This document shows positions 7,731 to 16,754 of a stretch of 38,366 bases of DNA, in pieces. The position numbers and the translations under genes are program-made. Position 1 is the first letter of the stretch, and the number at the start of each line of letters is the position of its first letter. The notes beneath the pieces are model-generated. The model made no database searches. It worked only from the letters and a program-made list of their open reading frames with translations, and had not been told where the DNA came from. Origin of the DNA: JACKOD01 sp041591635 (GTDB lineage Bacteria; Pseudomonadota; Gammaproteobacteria; Pseudomonadales; Oleiphilaceae); assembly GCA_041591635.1 (NCBI GenBank), contig JBFHRO010000002.1:1-38366 (forward strand). Direction: 5' to 3'.

Positions 7731-9185
7731 TTATTTCCCTGAACCCTCACGCACCACTTTTAACTGGTTTTCCGCCAGACGCATGGCAATGCCGTTAATA
7801 TCCCCGGCTCCTTGAGTAATCAGCATGTCGCCGTCTTGCAGAATATTGGCCAGTACACTTTCGATTTCGCTGCCATCATCGACAAAAACCGGATCTATCT
7901 GCCCGCGCTGGCGTATGCTCCGACACAGGCAGCGGCTGTCGGCTCCCGGTATATGTGCTTCGCCGGCGGCATAAACGTTCATCAACAGCAACACATCGAC
8001 ATCGGACAGTACTCTGACAAAATCTTCATACAGATCGCAGGTGCGGCTGTAACGGTGTGGCTGATAGATCATCACCAGACGCCGGGTTGGCCAACCTGCC
8101 CGAACCGCCTTGATAACCGCTTCCACTTCGGTTGGATGGTGTCCATAGTCATCGACCAGCATGACGGACCCACGGCCTGTATCGTACTCGCCGTACACCT
8201 GAAACCGTCGACCCACACCGGCAAAATTGGCAAGTCCAGAGATAATGTCCTGGTCGGAAAGTCCTTCGTCAGTAGCAACCGCTATGGTCGCCAGTGAATT
8301 CAGCACATTGTGAACACCCGGCATCCGCAAACTGACATCCAGACTTGTCAAACCGCCGGGGCGAACGGCGGTAAAAGAGGTAGACATGCCATCGATACGG
8401 ATATTTTCTGCACGATAATCCGCGTCCTGACTCAGGCCGTAAGTGACCACAGATCGTGTCACCTGGGGGATGAGCTTGCGTACTACCGGATCATCTATGC
8501 ACATAACGGCAACGCCGTAAAAAGGCAGATTGTGCAAGAACGCCAGAAAGGTCTGCTCCAGCCGGGAGAAATCACCACCATAAGTGTGCATATGATCGGC
8601 ATCGATATTGGTTACCACCGCAACCATGGGCGTCAAATGCAAGAACGAGGCATCACTTTCATCTGCCTCAGCCACCAAAAACCGCGAGGCGCCCAACTTG
8701 GCATTGGTTCCGGCGCTGTTGAGGCGCCCTCCAATCACAAAGGTCGGGTCCAGTCCGGCCTCTCCCAGCACAGACGCAATCAGGCTGGTAGTAGTCGTCT
8801 TGCCATGGGTTCCAGCCACCGCAATGCCGTGCCGGTAACGCATAATCTCCGCCAGCATTTCGGCTCGCGGTACCACAGGAATGCGGTCATTACGGGCCTG
8901 TTTTACCTCCGGGTTTTCCTCGTTCACGGCACTTGAAACAACGACCACATCAACGTCAGCGACATTGTCTTCCTGGTGGCCAATAAAAATCCCTACGCCC
9001 AAGCTTTTCAGGCGATTGGTTACGGAGGTTTCCTTGATATCCGAGCCACTGATCTGATAGCCCTGGTTCAGCAACACCTCTGCGATGCCACACATTCCCG
9101 AGCCACCAATACCCACAAAATGAATCCGCCGAATACGTCGCATTTCGGGAATCTCACCCATTAATCCATGTTTATGATCAACCAC
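7731..9185 (-). CDS. murC: UDP-N-acetylmuramate--L-alanine ligase MurC
   Basis: MurC is the first amino acid ligase of peptidoglycan precursor synthesis; it adds L-Ala to UDP-MurNAc with ATP in the cytoplasm. The protein is 484 residues. The N-terminal Rossmann domain starts RIHFVGIGGSGMCGIAE (residues 20-36). The P-loop GTHGKTTT is at 125-132, followed by EADESDASF and the C-terminal domain with DDYGHHPTEV. The GTG start at 9185 is chosen because GGAGG stands 6 bases upstream (9192-9196). A downstream ATG at 9161 has no comparable ribosome binding site. The start overlaps the murG stop by 8 bases. No murB follows, so UDP-MurNAc must come from a murB elsewhere in the genome. Confidence 0.98.
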   Translation of the reverse strand: MVDHKHGLMGEIPEMRRIRRIHFVGIGGSGMCGIAEVLLNQGYQISGSDIKETSVTNRLKSLGVGIFIGHQEDNVADVDVVVVSSAVNEENPEVKQARNDRIPVVPRAEMLAEIMRYRHGIAVAGTHGKTTTTSLIASVLGEAGLDPTFVIGGRLNSAGTNAKLGASRFLVAEADESDASFLHLTPMVAVVTNIDADHMHTYGGDFSRLEQTFLAFLHNLPFYGVAVMCIDDPVVRKLIPQVTRSVVTYGLSQDADYRAENIRIDGMSTSFTAVRPGGLTSLDVSLRMPGVHNVLNSLATIAVATDEGLSDQDIISGLANFAGVGRRFQVYGEYDTGRGSVMLVDDYGHHPTEVEAVIKAVRAGWPTRRLVMIYQPHRYSRTCDLYEDFVRVLSDVDVLLLMNVYAAGEAHIPGADSRCLCRSIRQRGQIDPVFVDDGSEIESVLANILQDGDMLITQGAGDINGIAMRLAENQLKVVREGSGK

Positions 9186-10257
9186 CGCAAACCTCCAGGC
9201 ATATTCTGGCTACTTGTTCCGTTGCATTTGGACGCGCCAGACCACTGGCGCACTTCGCCATCTCATTAATTAAATCAGGATCCTTCGCCATACGGTTCAG
9301 AAGTGACGCAAGGTACTGTGGTGTCAGTTCATTCTGGGGCACGAGAATGGCCGCCCCGGCGTCGGTCATGTGTTTCGCATTGGCCGTTTGATGATCATCC
9401 ACCGCTTGCGGAAAAGGCACCAGAATCGCACCCAATCCTGCTTCACACAATTCAGAAATCGTAAGCGCTCCCGCCCGGCAAATTACAATATCGGCCCACG
9501 CATAGGCATCATGCATATCCGTAATAAAGGGCACAAGATCTGCCTGCACATTTGCTTGCGCGTAGGCAATCCGGGTTTCATTCAGCAGTTTTTCTCCAGT
9601 CTGGTGCCGGATCACCGGCCTCACCGATGCATCGAGCAGTGCGCTGGCAAGGGGTACCGCGAGGTTAATCGCTCGCGCGCCCAAACTGCCACCCACAACC
9701 AAGACCTGTAGCGGCCGGTTCGCAACCAGTGTGTCTTTGCCTTGGGCAGATACACCTATGTTTGCCCGTACAGGATTACCCGTCACCAGCGCGCCAACCT
9801 TGCTTGCAAAGGCGCCTGGAAATGCCTCCAGCACCCGCACCGCCAGCTTTGCCAAAACCCGATTGGTTGTGCCTGCAATGGCGTTCTGCTCATGAATCAC
9901 CAAAGGAATCCGAAGCAAGAAGGCGGCCAGCCCACCCGGGCCAGTAACATATCCCCCCATACCCAACACACAATCGGGCGTCGTTTCTTTCAGCACTTTC
10001 AATGCTTGCAACAAGGCAGCCACCAGCCGGAACGGTGCCTTGATCAACGTCAGCCACCCCTTGCCTCTCAGCCCGCCAATATCGATCAGCGACAAAGGGA
10101 TCTTGTGCTGCGCAACGAGTCGGCACTCCATGCCGTTTCTGGCGCCGAGCCAATGCACACTGTGCCCTTGCGCCTGGAGCCACTGAGCCGTCGCCAGCGC
10201 CGGAAAAATGTGACCACCGGTTCCCCCGGCCATGATCAGGAAGCGCTTGGCACTCAT
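9178..10257 (-). CDS. murG: UDP-GlcNAc:lipid I N-acetylglucosaminyltransferase MurG
   Basis: MurG is the GT28 glycosyltransferase that converts lipid I to lipid II at the inner face of the membrane. The protein is 359 residues. The N-terminal glycine loop MAGGTGGHIFPALA lies at about residues 9-22. The second glycine motif GMGGYVTGPGGLAAF and the acceptor-side HEQNAIAGTTNR follow. The UDP-binding C-terminal domain contains VVGGSLGARAIN and the CRAGALTISEL and PFPQAVDDHQTANA segments that contact UDP-GlcNAc. Start and stop are tightly packed: a 4-base ATGA overlap with ftsW upstream and an 8-base overlap with murC downstream. Confidence 0.98.
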   Translation of the reverse strand: MSAKRFLIMAGGTGGHIFPALATAQWLQAQGHSVHWLGARNGMECRLVAQHKIPLSLIDIGGLRGKGWLTLIKAPFRLVAALLQALKVLKETTPDCVLGMGGYVTGPGGLAAFLLRIPLVIHEQNAIAGTTNRVLAKLAVRVLEAFPGAFASKVGALVTGNPVRANIGVSAQGKDTLVANRPLQVLVVGGSLGARAINLAVPLASALLDASVRPVIRHQTGEKLLNETRIAYAQANVQADLVPFITDMHDAYAWADIVICRAGALTISELCEAGLGAILVPFPQAVDDHQTANAKHMTDAGAAILVPQNELTPQYLASLLNRMAKDPDLINEMAKCASGLARPNATEQVARICLEVCGG

Positions 10258-11435
10258 GCGGACACCTTGCCTTTGGGTGCTTCCTCAACCAACTGCACTT
10301 CGGCGTGCAAGCGTGTCAGCACACCTATGGCCATACAACTCACAATCAAGCTCGATCCGCCATAGCTCACCAATGGCAAGGTCAGACCCTTGGTGGGCAG
10401 CAAACCACAACTCACACCCAGGTTGATCAGGGATTGTGTTGCCAGCAGCAAGCCAATGCCGTAAGCAAAATAAGCCGAATACTCCAGGCCGGCACGTGAT
10501 GCACGATAGCCAACCCACATGGCCCGCCAAACGATAATGGCAAACAGGGCCACCACCAGGAGCGCGCCTATCGCACCAAACTCTTCGGCAAATATGGCGA
10601 ACACAAAATCGGTATGTGCCTCCGGAAGATAAAAGAGTTTTTGCACGCTGTTACCCAGACCAACGCCGGTCCATTCGCCGCGACCGAAGGCAATCAGGGA
10701 CTGGGTCAGCTGATATCCAGTGCCGTACTGATCCGCCCAAGGATCGAAATAGCCCACCAAGCGCTCGTAACGGTAGTCACTGCTGAGAATGGCAAGCACA
10801 CCGGATAAGCCAGTGAGACCTATCACTGCGCAAAAACGCACCAGGGAAACACCCGCCAGAAACAGCATGCCTAACACCGCTGACATAATCACCACAGTAG
10901 CGCCGAAGTCTGGCTCTTTGAGCAGCAGACCCGCGGCCAACCCGATAACAAGCAAAGGTTTCCAGAAGCCCCACCAGGTATCGGCTACCTCGTGCTGCCG
11001 CCTGGCCAGGTAGCCGGCCACGTAGGCGATCAGAAAAAGCTTGGCAAATTCAGAAACCTGCAAGTTCAAGCTGCCAAACCCAATCCAACGGGTGCTGCCA
11101 TTGACTGTTTTGCCCACACCGGGCAAGAGCACGACAACCAACCCCATCAGGGCGATCCCGAGCAACATCCAGCTTTTTCTCTGCCACCAGCTGACCGGAA
11201 CACCATGCGCCATGATTCCCGTCACTATAGCCAGTAACAAGAAACCGCCATGACGCAGCACGTAGTAAAAAGGCTGTCCCATCCTGCTGTCCGCAATGTC
11301 CATGGAGGCGGAGCCAATCATGATCAGCCCCAACAGCGCCAGCGTGGTTGCCGCACAGAGCAGCCAGGGATCAAAGCGGGCACCCAACCGGGCCGCCGAC
11401 AGTGACAGCGCAGGCGTTGCAACGGCAGCGGTCAT
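10254..11435 (-). CDS. ftsW: Septal peptidoglycan glycosyltransferase FtsW (SEDS family)
   Basis: FtsW is the SEDS polymerase that makes septal glycan strands together with FtsI. The protein is 393 residues and rich in transmembrane helices (about ten). Conserved family segments are present: GSTRWIGFGSLNLQVSEFAK at 113-132, KEPDFGAT at 173-180, and LPEAHTDFVFA at 270-280, whose D276 corresponds to the catalytic aspartate of SEDS enzymes. The late motif PLVSYGGSSL is also present. It is followed by murG with a 4-base overlap and preceded by murD with a 4-base overlap. FtsW rather than RodA is supported by the dcw location and by its FtsI partner nearby. Confidence 0.97.
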   Translation of the reverse strand: MTAAVATPALSLSAARLGARFDPWLLCAATTLALLGLIMIGSASMDIADSRMGQPFYYVLRHGGFLLLAIVTGIMAHGVPVSWWQRKSWMLLGIALMGLVVVLLPGVGKTVNGSTRWIGFGSLNLQVSEFAKLFLIAYVAGYLARRQHEVADTWWGFWKPLLVIGLAAGLLLKEPDFGATVVIMSAVLGMLFLAGVSLVRFCAVIGLTGLSGVLAILSSDYRYERLVGYFDPWADQYGTGYQLTQSLIAFGRGEWTGVGLGNSVQKLFYLPEAHTDFVFAIFAEEFGAIGALLVVALFAIIVWRAMWVGYRASRAGLEYSAYFAYGIGLLLATQSLINLGVSCGLLPTKGLTLPLVSYGGSSLIVSCMAIGVLTRLHAEVQLVEEAPKGKVSA

Positions 11436-12787
11436 CCCTGCGCCCCCCCCGACAACTGATTTACCGCCGCCACGAATACCTGGCCGCGCTCTTCGTAATT
11501 CTTAAACATGTCGAAGCTGGCACAGGCAGGTGACAGCAAAACCACGTCCCCTGGCCGGGCATGGCCTTGCGCCGCAACAACCGCATCCTGCAAGCTTGCC
11601 ACGCGCTGACAAGGGCATGTGAGGTGTGACTCGATCAGCGGGGCATCCTTGCCAAACAACAGCGCCTGCTTGACGTATTTTGCGACCGGATCAGTCAGCG
11701 CCGCGAAATCCTGACCCTTGCCTTCTCCGCCCGCCAACAGAATGATTCGGCCTTTGGCTACCTCGCCGAATCCCTTGATCGCCGTCAGGGTTGCGCCCAC
11801 ATTGGTGCCTTTCGAATCATTGATATACTCGACACCATCAATACGCCCAGCCAGCTCGCACCGGTGGGGCAAGCCCTGAAACGCTCGCAGGGCAGCAACC
11901 ATGGCCGCCAGCGGAATGCCTGCTGCCCGGCCAAGCGCCAGTGCGGCAAGGGCATTGCTGACATTGTGCAACCCCTTGATATTCAACTCATCGGCGCGAA
12001 TAAGTGGTTCAAAACCATTCACCAAAACAAGCTCACCCTCAACCCTTTGTGTGCTGAAGCGATCAAAATCGGGGTAATCCAGCCCAAAACGCGTCACTTG
12101 CATGCCTTCCCGCACCAATGGTTGGCTAAGCAAGTCATCGATATTTACCACTGCATGCCTGCAACCTCTGAAAATCCGTTGTTTGGCCGCGTAGTAGTCC
12201 TGGTAGCTGGCATAGCGATCCATGTGATCTTCGCTAAGGTTCAGCAGCGTCGCCACCGCCGCGCCGAGTCGCTCGGTGGTCTCCAGTTGAAAACTCGATA
12301 GCTCCAGAACATAGAGTTCGACAGTGTCGTCGAGCAAATCCAGCGCCGGCACGCCCAAATTACCGCCAACCGCCACACGAATGCCTGCATGACGGGCCAT
12401 TTCACCCACCAGACTGGTGACGGTACTTTTCCCGTTTGAACCAGTTATCGCAACGATAGGTGCCTTGGCATGGCGGCTGAATATATCCACATCCCCCGTC
12501 ACCTCAACGCCCTTGGCCCGTGCGGCAATAATGGCGGGCTCCTGCAGGGAGACGCCGGGGCTTACCACCAATTGATCAACGCTTAAGAACAAGTCGGGGT
12601 CAAAAGCGCCGCAATATATATCAACCGCCGGGAATCGCATCCGGCACTGCTCCAGCCCCGGCGGATCTTGGCGTGAATCTGCCACTATCACCTGGTGACC
12701 GCGACGGGTCAAAAAATCCACGCAGGAAAGCCCGGTTTTTCCCAAACCGACAACAAGGCTTTTTTTATCTGCGGCCAGAACTTTCAT
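11432..12787 (-). CDS. murD: UDP-N-acetylmuramoyl-L-alanine--D-glutamate ligase MurD
   Basis: MurD adds D-glutamate to UDP-MurNAc-L-Ala. The protein is 451 residues. The N-terminal domain opens with VVGLGKTGLSCVDFL. The P-loop GSNGKST spans residues 116-122, and LNLSEDHMDRY and NDSKGTNVGAT carry the metal and ATP contacts usual for Mur ligases. The C-terminal domain has LLAGGEGKGQDF and LLSPACASFDMFKNYEERG, the latter being a MurD hallmark. The ATG overlaps nothing upstream, with a 30-base gap to mraY, and the stop overlaps the ftsW start by 4 bases. Confidence 0.98.
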   Translation of the reverse strand: MKVLAADKKSLVVGLGKTGLSCVDFLTRRGHQVIVADSRQDPPGLEQCRMRFPAVDIYCGAFDPDLFLSVDQLVVSPGVSLQEPAIIAARAKGVEVTGDVDIFSRHAKAPIVAITGSNGKSTVTSLVGEMARHAGIRVAVGGNLGVPALDLLDDTVELYVLELSSFQLETTERLGAAVATLLNLSEDHMDRYASYQDYYAAKQRIFRGCRHAVVNIDDLLSQPLVREGMQVTRFGLDYPDFDRFSTQRVEGELVLVNGFEPLIRADELNIKGLHNVSNALAALALGRAAGIPLAAMVAALRAFQGLPHRCELAGRIDGVEYINDSKGTNVGATLTAIKGFGEVAKGRIILLAGGEGKGQDFAALTDPVAKYVKQALLFGKDAPLIESHLTCPCQRVASLQDAVVAAQGHARPGDVVLLSPACASFDMFKNYEERGQVFVAAVNQLSGGAQG

Positions 12788-12817
12788 TGATCACGCTACT
12801 CAGGGTTCTTAAAAGGT

Positions 12818-13900
12818 TCAGCGAACTTTGAGGGTCGCAAGCCCTATCAGCACCAACACCACGGTGATGACCCAAAACCGAACGATCACTCGGGGCTCGG
12901 GCCAACCTTTCAATTCAAAATGGTGATGCAGGGGCGCCATGCGAAAGATTCTGCGTCCCGTTAGCTTGAAGGAAGCTACCTGCAAGATAACCGAGACCGT
13001 TTCCATCACGAAAACGCCACCCATGATAAAAAGCACAATTTCCTGCCGCACTATGACCGCAACCACACCCAGCGCGGCTCCCAGCGCAAGGGCTCCCACG
13101 TCCCCCATGAACACCTGGGCGGGATAGGTGTTGAACCAGAGAAAGCCCAAACCGGCGCCAACCAAGGCACAACAGAACACCACCAGCTCTCCGGCCCCTG
13201 GCAGATAGGGAATATGGAGGTACTCGGCAAATTTTACGTTCCCCGAAAGGTAGGCAAAAATAGCCAGTGCGCCCGCAACCATTACCGTTGGCATGATCGC
13301 CAAGCCATCAAGGCCATCGGTAAGGTTCACCGCATTGCTGCTGCCAACAATGACGAAATAGGTCATAACGATGAATGCAGGCCCAAGCTGAAACACGACA
13401 TCCTTGAATACCGGCACAATGAATGCCGTCTCTTGCGGCGTGCTCGCGGTATAAAAAAGAATGAAAGCGGCAAGCAACCCAAAAACCGATTGCCAGAAAT
13501 ACTTCCAGCGTGCAGGAAGCCCCTTGGAGTTCTTCTGAACCACTTTGCGATAATCGTCCACCCAGCCAATGGCACCGAATGTCATGGTGACAAACAGCGT
13601 GATCCAGACATAACGGTTGCCAAGATCCGCCCATAGCAGCGTACTGATGGCCACCGCCACCAGAATAAGTGCACCGCCCATTGTCGGGGTTCCGGCTTTG
13701 CTGAAATGGGATTTGGGGCCGTCATCCCGCACCGATTGACCGATTTGATACTGACTGAGCTTGCGGATCATGATGGGGCCCACGGCCAGCGAAATCACCA
13801 GTGCCGTAAGCACCCCCAGAATGCCCCGGAGTGTAAGGTATTTGAAAACACCCAGCGCACTGATGTACTGGGACAAGAAATCTGCCACCCAGGCTAGCAT
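12818..13900 (-). CDS. mraY: Phospho-N-acetylmuramoyl-pentapeptide transferase MraY
   Basis: MraY is the integral membrane enzyme that moves phospho-MurNAc-pentapeptide onto undecaprenyl phosphate to make lipid I. The protein is 360 residues, the same length as in E. coli, with about ten membrane helices. Signature segments are KAGTPTMGGALIL near residue 68, DDYRKV near 115, NAVNLTDGLDGLA near 190, GDVGALALGAALG, and the C-terminal PLHHHFELKGWPE, which carries the histidine cluster of the active site. The start ATG at 13900 overlaps the end of murF by 7 bases. Confidence 0.98.
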   Translation of the reverse strand: MLAWVADFLSQYISALGVFKYLTLRGILGVLTALVISLAVGPIMIRKLSQYQIGQSVRDDGPKSHFSKAGTPTMGGALILVAVAISTLLWADLGNRYVWITLFVTMTFGAIGWVDDYRKVVQKNSKGLPARWKYFWQSVFGLLAAFILFYTASTPQETAFIVPVFKDVVFQLGPAFIVMTYFVIVGSSNAVNLTDGLDGLAIMPTVMVAGALAIFAYLSGNVKFAEYLHIPYLPGAGELVVFCCALVGAGLGFLWFNTYPAQVFMGDVGALALGAALGVVAVIVRQEIVLFIMGGVFVMETVSVILQVASFKLTGRRIFRMAPLHHHFELKGWPEPRVIVRFWVITVVLVLIGLATLKVR

Positions 13901-15264
13901 GATTGAACCACCTTATTCGTCATATTCAGATCTTCCAGGACTTTTTCCATCGCGGCACTGCGCGACCCCTTTATCAATACGGTGGCAGTGGCCTTGAGTT
14001 CACTCACGAGCGCCGCCGCCAGCCTTGTCTTGTCGTCAAAACACCTGCAGTCCGCGCCGTAACCCCGCGCATAGGCTTGCGCATAATTGCCGGTCACATA
14101 AAGAGCATCAATACCGAGCACACGGGCATGATGGCCAACCTCCTGATGCAAGGACTCGGCCTCGTCACCAAGCTCCGCCATATCGCCCAGTACCGCGATT
14201 TTCTTGCCCTCACACCGTGCCAGAACGTCAAGAGCCGCCTTTACCGATACAGGATTTGCGTTGTAACTGTCATTGATCAGTCGCACACCGGGCATCAATT
14301 CACCGAACTCCAGGCGTCCCTTTACCCCAGGAGCACTGGCCAGCCTTGCGGCGATTTCGGTCAAAGACATGCCACACAACAGACCAGCACAAGCCGCGGC
14401 CAGCGCATTGCTGACATTGTGTTTTCCCGCCAAAGGCAAACACACACGAACACGCTGTTCGCCGTGACAAAGCTCAAACGTGGTTAATTCACCCAGCGAC
14501 AACTTATCCGCAAATACATCGGCACCACAGGAGGGCTCTACCGAAAAGGACATCACCTGGCGTGGCTGGGCCCGTTCACACCAGAGACGAAACGCAGGAT
14601 CATCCGCATTTAGCACCGCCACCCCATCCGGGCCAAGGCCATCAATGATTTCACCTTTGGCCTTGACGATATTCTCGGCACTGCCAAACCCCTCCAAATG
14701 GGCATTACCTGCATTGGTCAGGATGCTGATGTGCGGCTGCGTCCAGGCAACCGTTTGTGCTATTTCACCCAGACCACTGGCGCCCAACTCAATCACGGCG
14801 TAGCGGTGCGACGCCGCAATCCTGCTTAACGTCAGGGGGGCTCCGATCAGGTTATTCAGGTTACCCTTGGTTGCCAGGGTCTCGCCCAGGCCGGTCAACA
14901 AATGAGCCACCAGTTCCTTGACCGTTGTCTTGCCGCAGCTGCCCGTAATGGCAACTACGCGTCCGTTGAACCTGGCACGATTGATCTTGCCGATGGCCGC
15001 CAACGCATTCTGGGTTGAAGGCACCACAAGCTGGGCGCCGCAGAGATCCTGTGGCTTGCTGACGATGACCGCCAATGCCCCCCGCGTCATGGCTTGCCCG
15101 GCAAAAGTGTCGCCATCAAAGTTTGGACCACTCAATGCCACAAACACATCGCCCTGCTGTAGCGTTCGGGTATCCGTACTCACTGCCGTAAAACGCACAT
15201 CCTGACCTTTGAGCTGGCCGCCGACTATTGCTGCAATTTCGGTCAAGGAACAATCGCCAATCAT
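13894..15264 (-). CDS. murF: UDP-N-acetylmuramoyl-tripeptide--D-alanyl-D-alanine ligase MurF
   Basis: MurF adds the D-Ala-D-Ala made by Ddl to the UDP-MurNAc-tripeptide. The protein is 456 residues. The N-terminal substrate domain has the TDTRTLQQGDVFVAL segment near residues 30-44, where a serine more usually precedes the arginine. The P-loop is GSCGKTT at 108-114. The central domain shows ELGASGLGEIAQT and NAGNAHLEGFGS, and the C-terminal domain starts with LINDSYNANPVSV, the MurF-type metal and substrate motif. Overlaps of 7 bases with mraY and 4 bases with murE indicate a tightly coupled transcript. Confidence 0.98.
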   Translation of the reverse strand: MIGDCSLTEIAAIVGGQLKGQDVRFTAVSTDTRTLQQGDVFVALSGPNFDGDTFAGQAMTRGALAVIVSKPQDLCGAQLVVPSTQNALAAIGKINRARFNGRVVAITGSCGKTTVKELVAHLLTGLGETLATKGNLNNLIGAPLTLSRIAASHRYAVIELGASGLGEIAQTVAWTQPHISILTNAGNAHLEGFGSAENIVKAKGEIIDGLGPDGVAVLNADDPAFRLWCERAQPRQVMSFSVEPSCGADVFADKLSLGELTTFELCHGEQRVRVCLPLAGKHNVSNALAAACAGLLCGMSLTEIAARLASAPGVKGRLEFGELMPGVRLINDSYNANPVSVKAALDVLARCEGKKIAVLGDMAELGDEAESLHQEVGHHARVLGIDALYVTGNYAQAYARGYGADCRCFDDKTRLAAALVSELKATATVLIKGSRSAAMEKVLEDLNMTNKVVQSC

Positions 15265-16754
15265 AGATTACCCCCCAACCCCAGCAAGCGCCCGACCACT
15301 TCGATATCACTATAGGGGCGACGCAGAACACCGATTTCCTGATAGTCCTCATGCCCCTTGCCAGCCACCAGAATCAGGTCATCCTTGCCCGCATGGTGCA
15401 TGGCATGGCTTATCGCTTTTTCCCGGTCATGCTCGATCACAACCCGATCCGGAAACTGAAAACCGGCCATAATGTGATTAACAATCTGCCGGGGCGGTTC
15501 GGTCCGAGGGTTGTCATCCGTCACAATGATTCTGTCAGCATGCTGTTCGGCAATAGCCGCCATCAAGGCACGCTTTCCTGGATCCCGATCGCCCCCGCAG
15601 CCGAAAACGCACCAGACATTGCCTTGCGCATGGGGCCGCAAGGCACCCAACACGGATGCCAACGCATCGGGAGTGTGGGCGTAGTCGACGACGATAGTCG
15701 GCTTTCTGGGCACAAAAAATCGCTGCATTCTGCCCGCCACCGGCGCGATGTTACCCAGCGCTTTTTCCAGGGTTCCCACGTCCACGTCCATTGCGACGGC
15801 AGCCGCAATAACCGCCAGCAAGTTGCTGAGATTAAAGGCCCCCACCAGTCCACATGAAAAACGGACTCTGCCTGCCGGCGTCGCCACCTCCGCACACATT
15901 CCGTCTGCAAGATATTCCACCTGAATCACGCAGACAGAGGCTTCGTGGCTTATGCCAAAAGTGAACAGGCGAACGTCCGGGCTAATACTGCCAAGCATGC
16001 TGCGTCCAAATTCGTCATCAACATTGACCACCGCAAAACGCAGCTCGGGACGCTCAAACAGGCGACGCTTTGCGTCACCGTAGGCTTGCATGGTGGCGTG
16101 ATAATCCAGGTGATCACGGGTCAGATTGGTAAAAATGGCACCGTCGATCTTGATACCATCCACCCGCCCCTGATCGAGCCCATGGGAAGAAACCTCCATC
16201 ACCACAGCCTGCGCCTGGCGCGACAACAACCCTGCCAGCAAGGAATGTACGCGCAGCACATCGGGCGTGGTATGGCTGGCCGGTGTCAGTTCATCGATAA
16301 AGCCGTAACCCAAAGTGCCAACGAGACCGGATTTGATTCCTGCAAAGCTGAGCACCTGGGCAAGATAATGCGACACCGACGATTTTCCGTTGGTACCTGT
16401 GACCCCCACAACACTGAGCTGCTCGGAAGGATCGCCATAATAGCGTGAAGCGAGCACGCCCAACTTGCTTGCCAGACCCGGCAGGCAGACCTCAACAACC
16501 GTGCCGCGCTCCACCACTGATCCGGCATTTTCTGCAGCCGGTGCGTTTTTGAAGATCACTACCGCCCCCCGGGCGATGGCGTCATCAATGTACTGGGTAC
16601 CATCAACCGAACGCCCCTGTAGTGCAACAAAAGCATCTCCACGGCGAACCTGCCGGCTGTCCAGGGTAAGACCATGAACGCGGCAGTCAAATACTGAAGG
16701 CACATCGCAAATGCCCTTGAGCAACTTACTGAGATTCAGAGTGCGGGATTCCAT
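15261..16754 (-). CDS. murE: UDP-N-acetylmuramoyl-L-alanyl-D-glutamate--2,6-diaminopimelate ligase MurE
   Basis: MurE adds the third residue of the stem peptide. The protein is 497 residues. The N-terminal domain contains LTLDSRQVRRGDAFVAL near 29-45. The P-loop GTNGKSS is at 120-126, and TTPDVLRVHSLL and EVSSHGLDQGR are family-typical. The DNPR box at residues 414-417 marks enzymes that use meso-diaminopimelate, so the peptidoglycan is predicted to be the ordinary Gram-negative DAP type. The ATG at 16754 shares one base with the TAA of ftsI (TAATG), and the stop overlaps the murF start by 4 bases. Confidence 0.98.
   Translation of the reverse strand: MESRTLNLSKLLKGICDVPSVFDCRVHGLTLDSRQVRRGDAFVALQGRSVDGTQYIDDAIARGAVVIFKNAPAAENAGSVVERGTVVEVCLPGLASKLGVLASRYYGDPSEQLSVVGVTGTNGKSSVSHYLAQVLSFAGIKSGLVGTLGYGFIDELTPASHTTPDVLRVHSLLAGLLSRQAQAVVMEVSSHGLDQGRVDGIKIDGAIFTNLTRDHLDYHATMQAYGDAKRRLFERPELRFAVVNVDDEFGRSMLGSISPDVRLFTFGISHEASVCVIQVEYLADGMCAEVATPAGRVRFSCGLVGAFNLSNLLAVIAAAVAMDVDVGTLEKALGNIAPVAGRMQRFFVPRKPTIVVDYAHTPDALASVLGALRPHAQGNVWCVFGCGGDRDPGKRALMAAIAEQHADRIIVTDDNPRTEPPRQIVNHIMAGFQFPDRVVIEHDREKAISHAMHHAGKDDLILVAGKGHEDYQEIGVLRRPYSDIEVVGRLLGLGGNL

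Noticed and set aside
7731..9185. Loss of murB from the dcw cluster as something unusual
   Set aside because: murB is located elsewhere in many gammaproteobacteria, including pseudomonads, so its absence here is ordinary.
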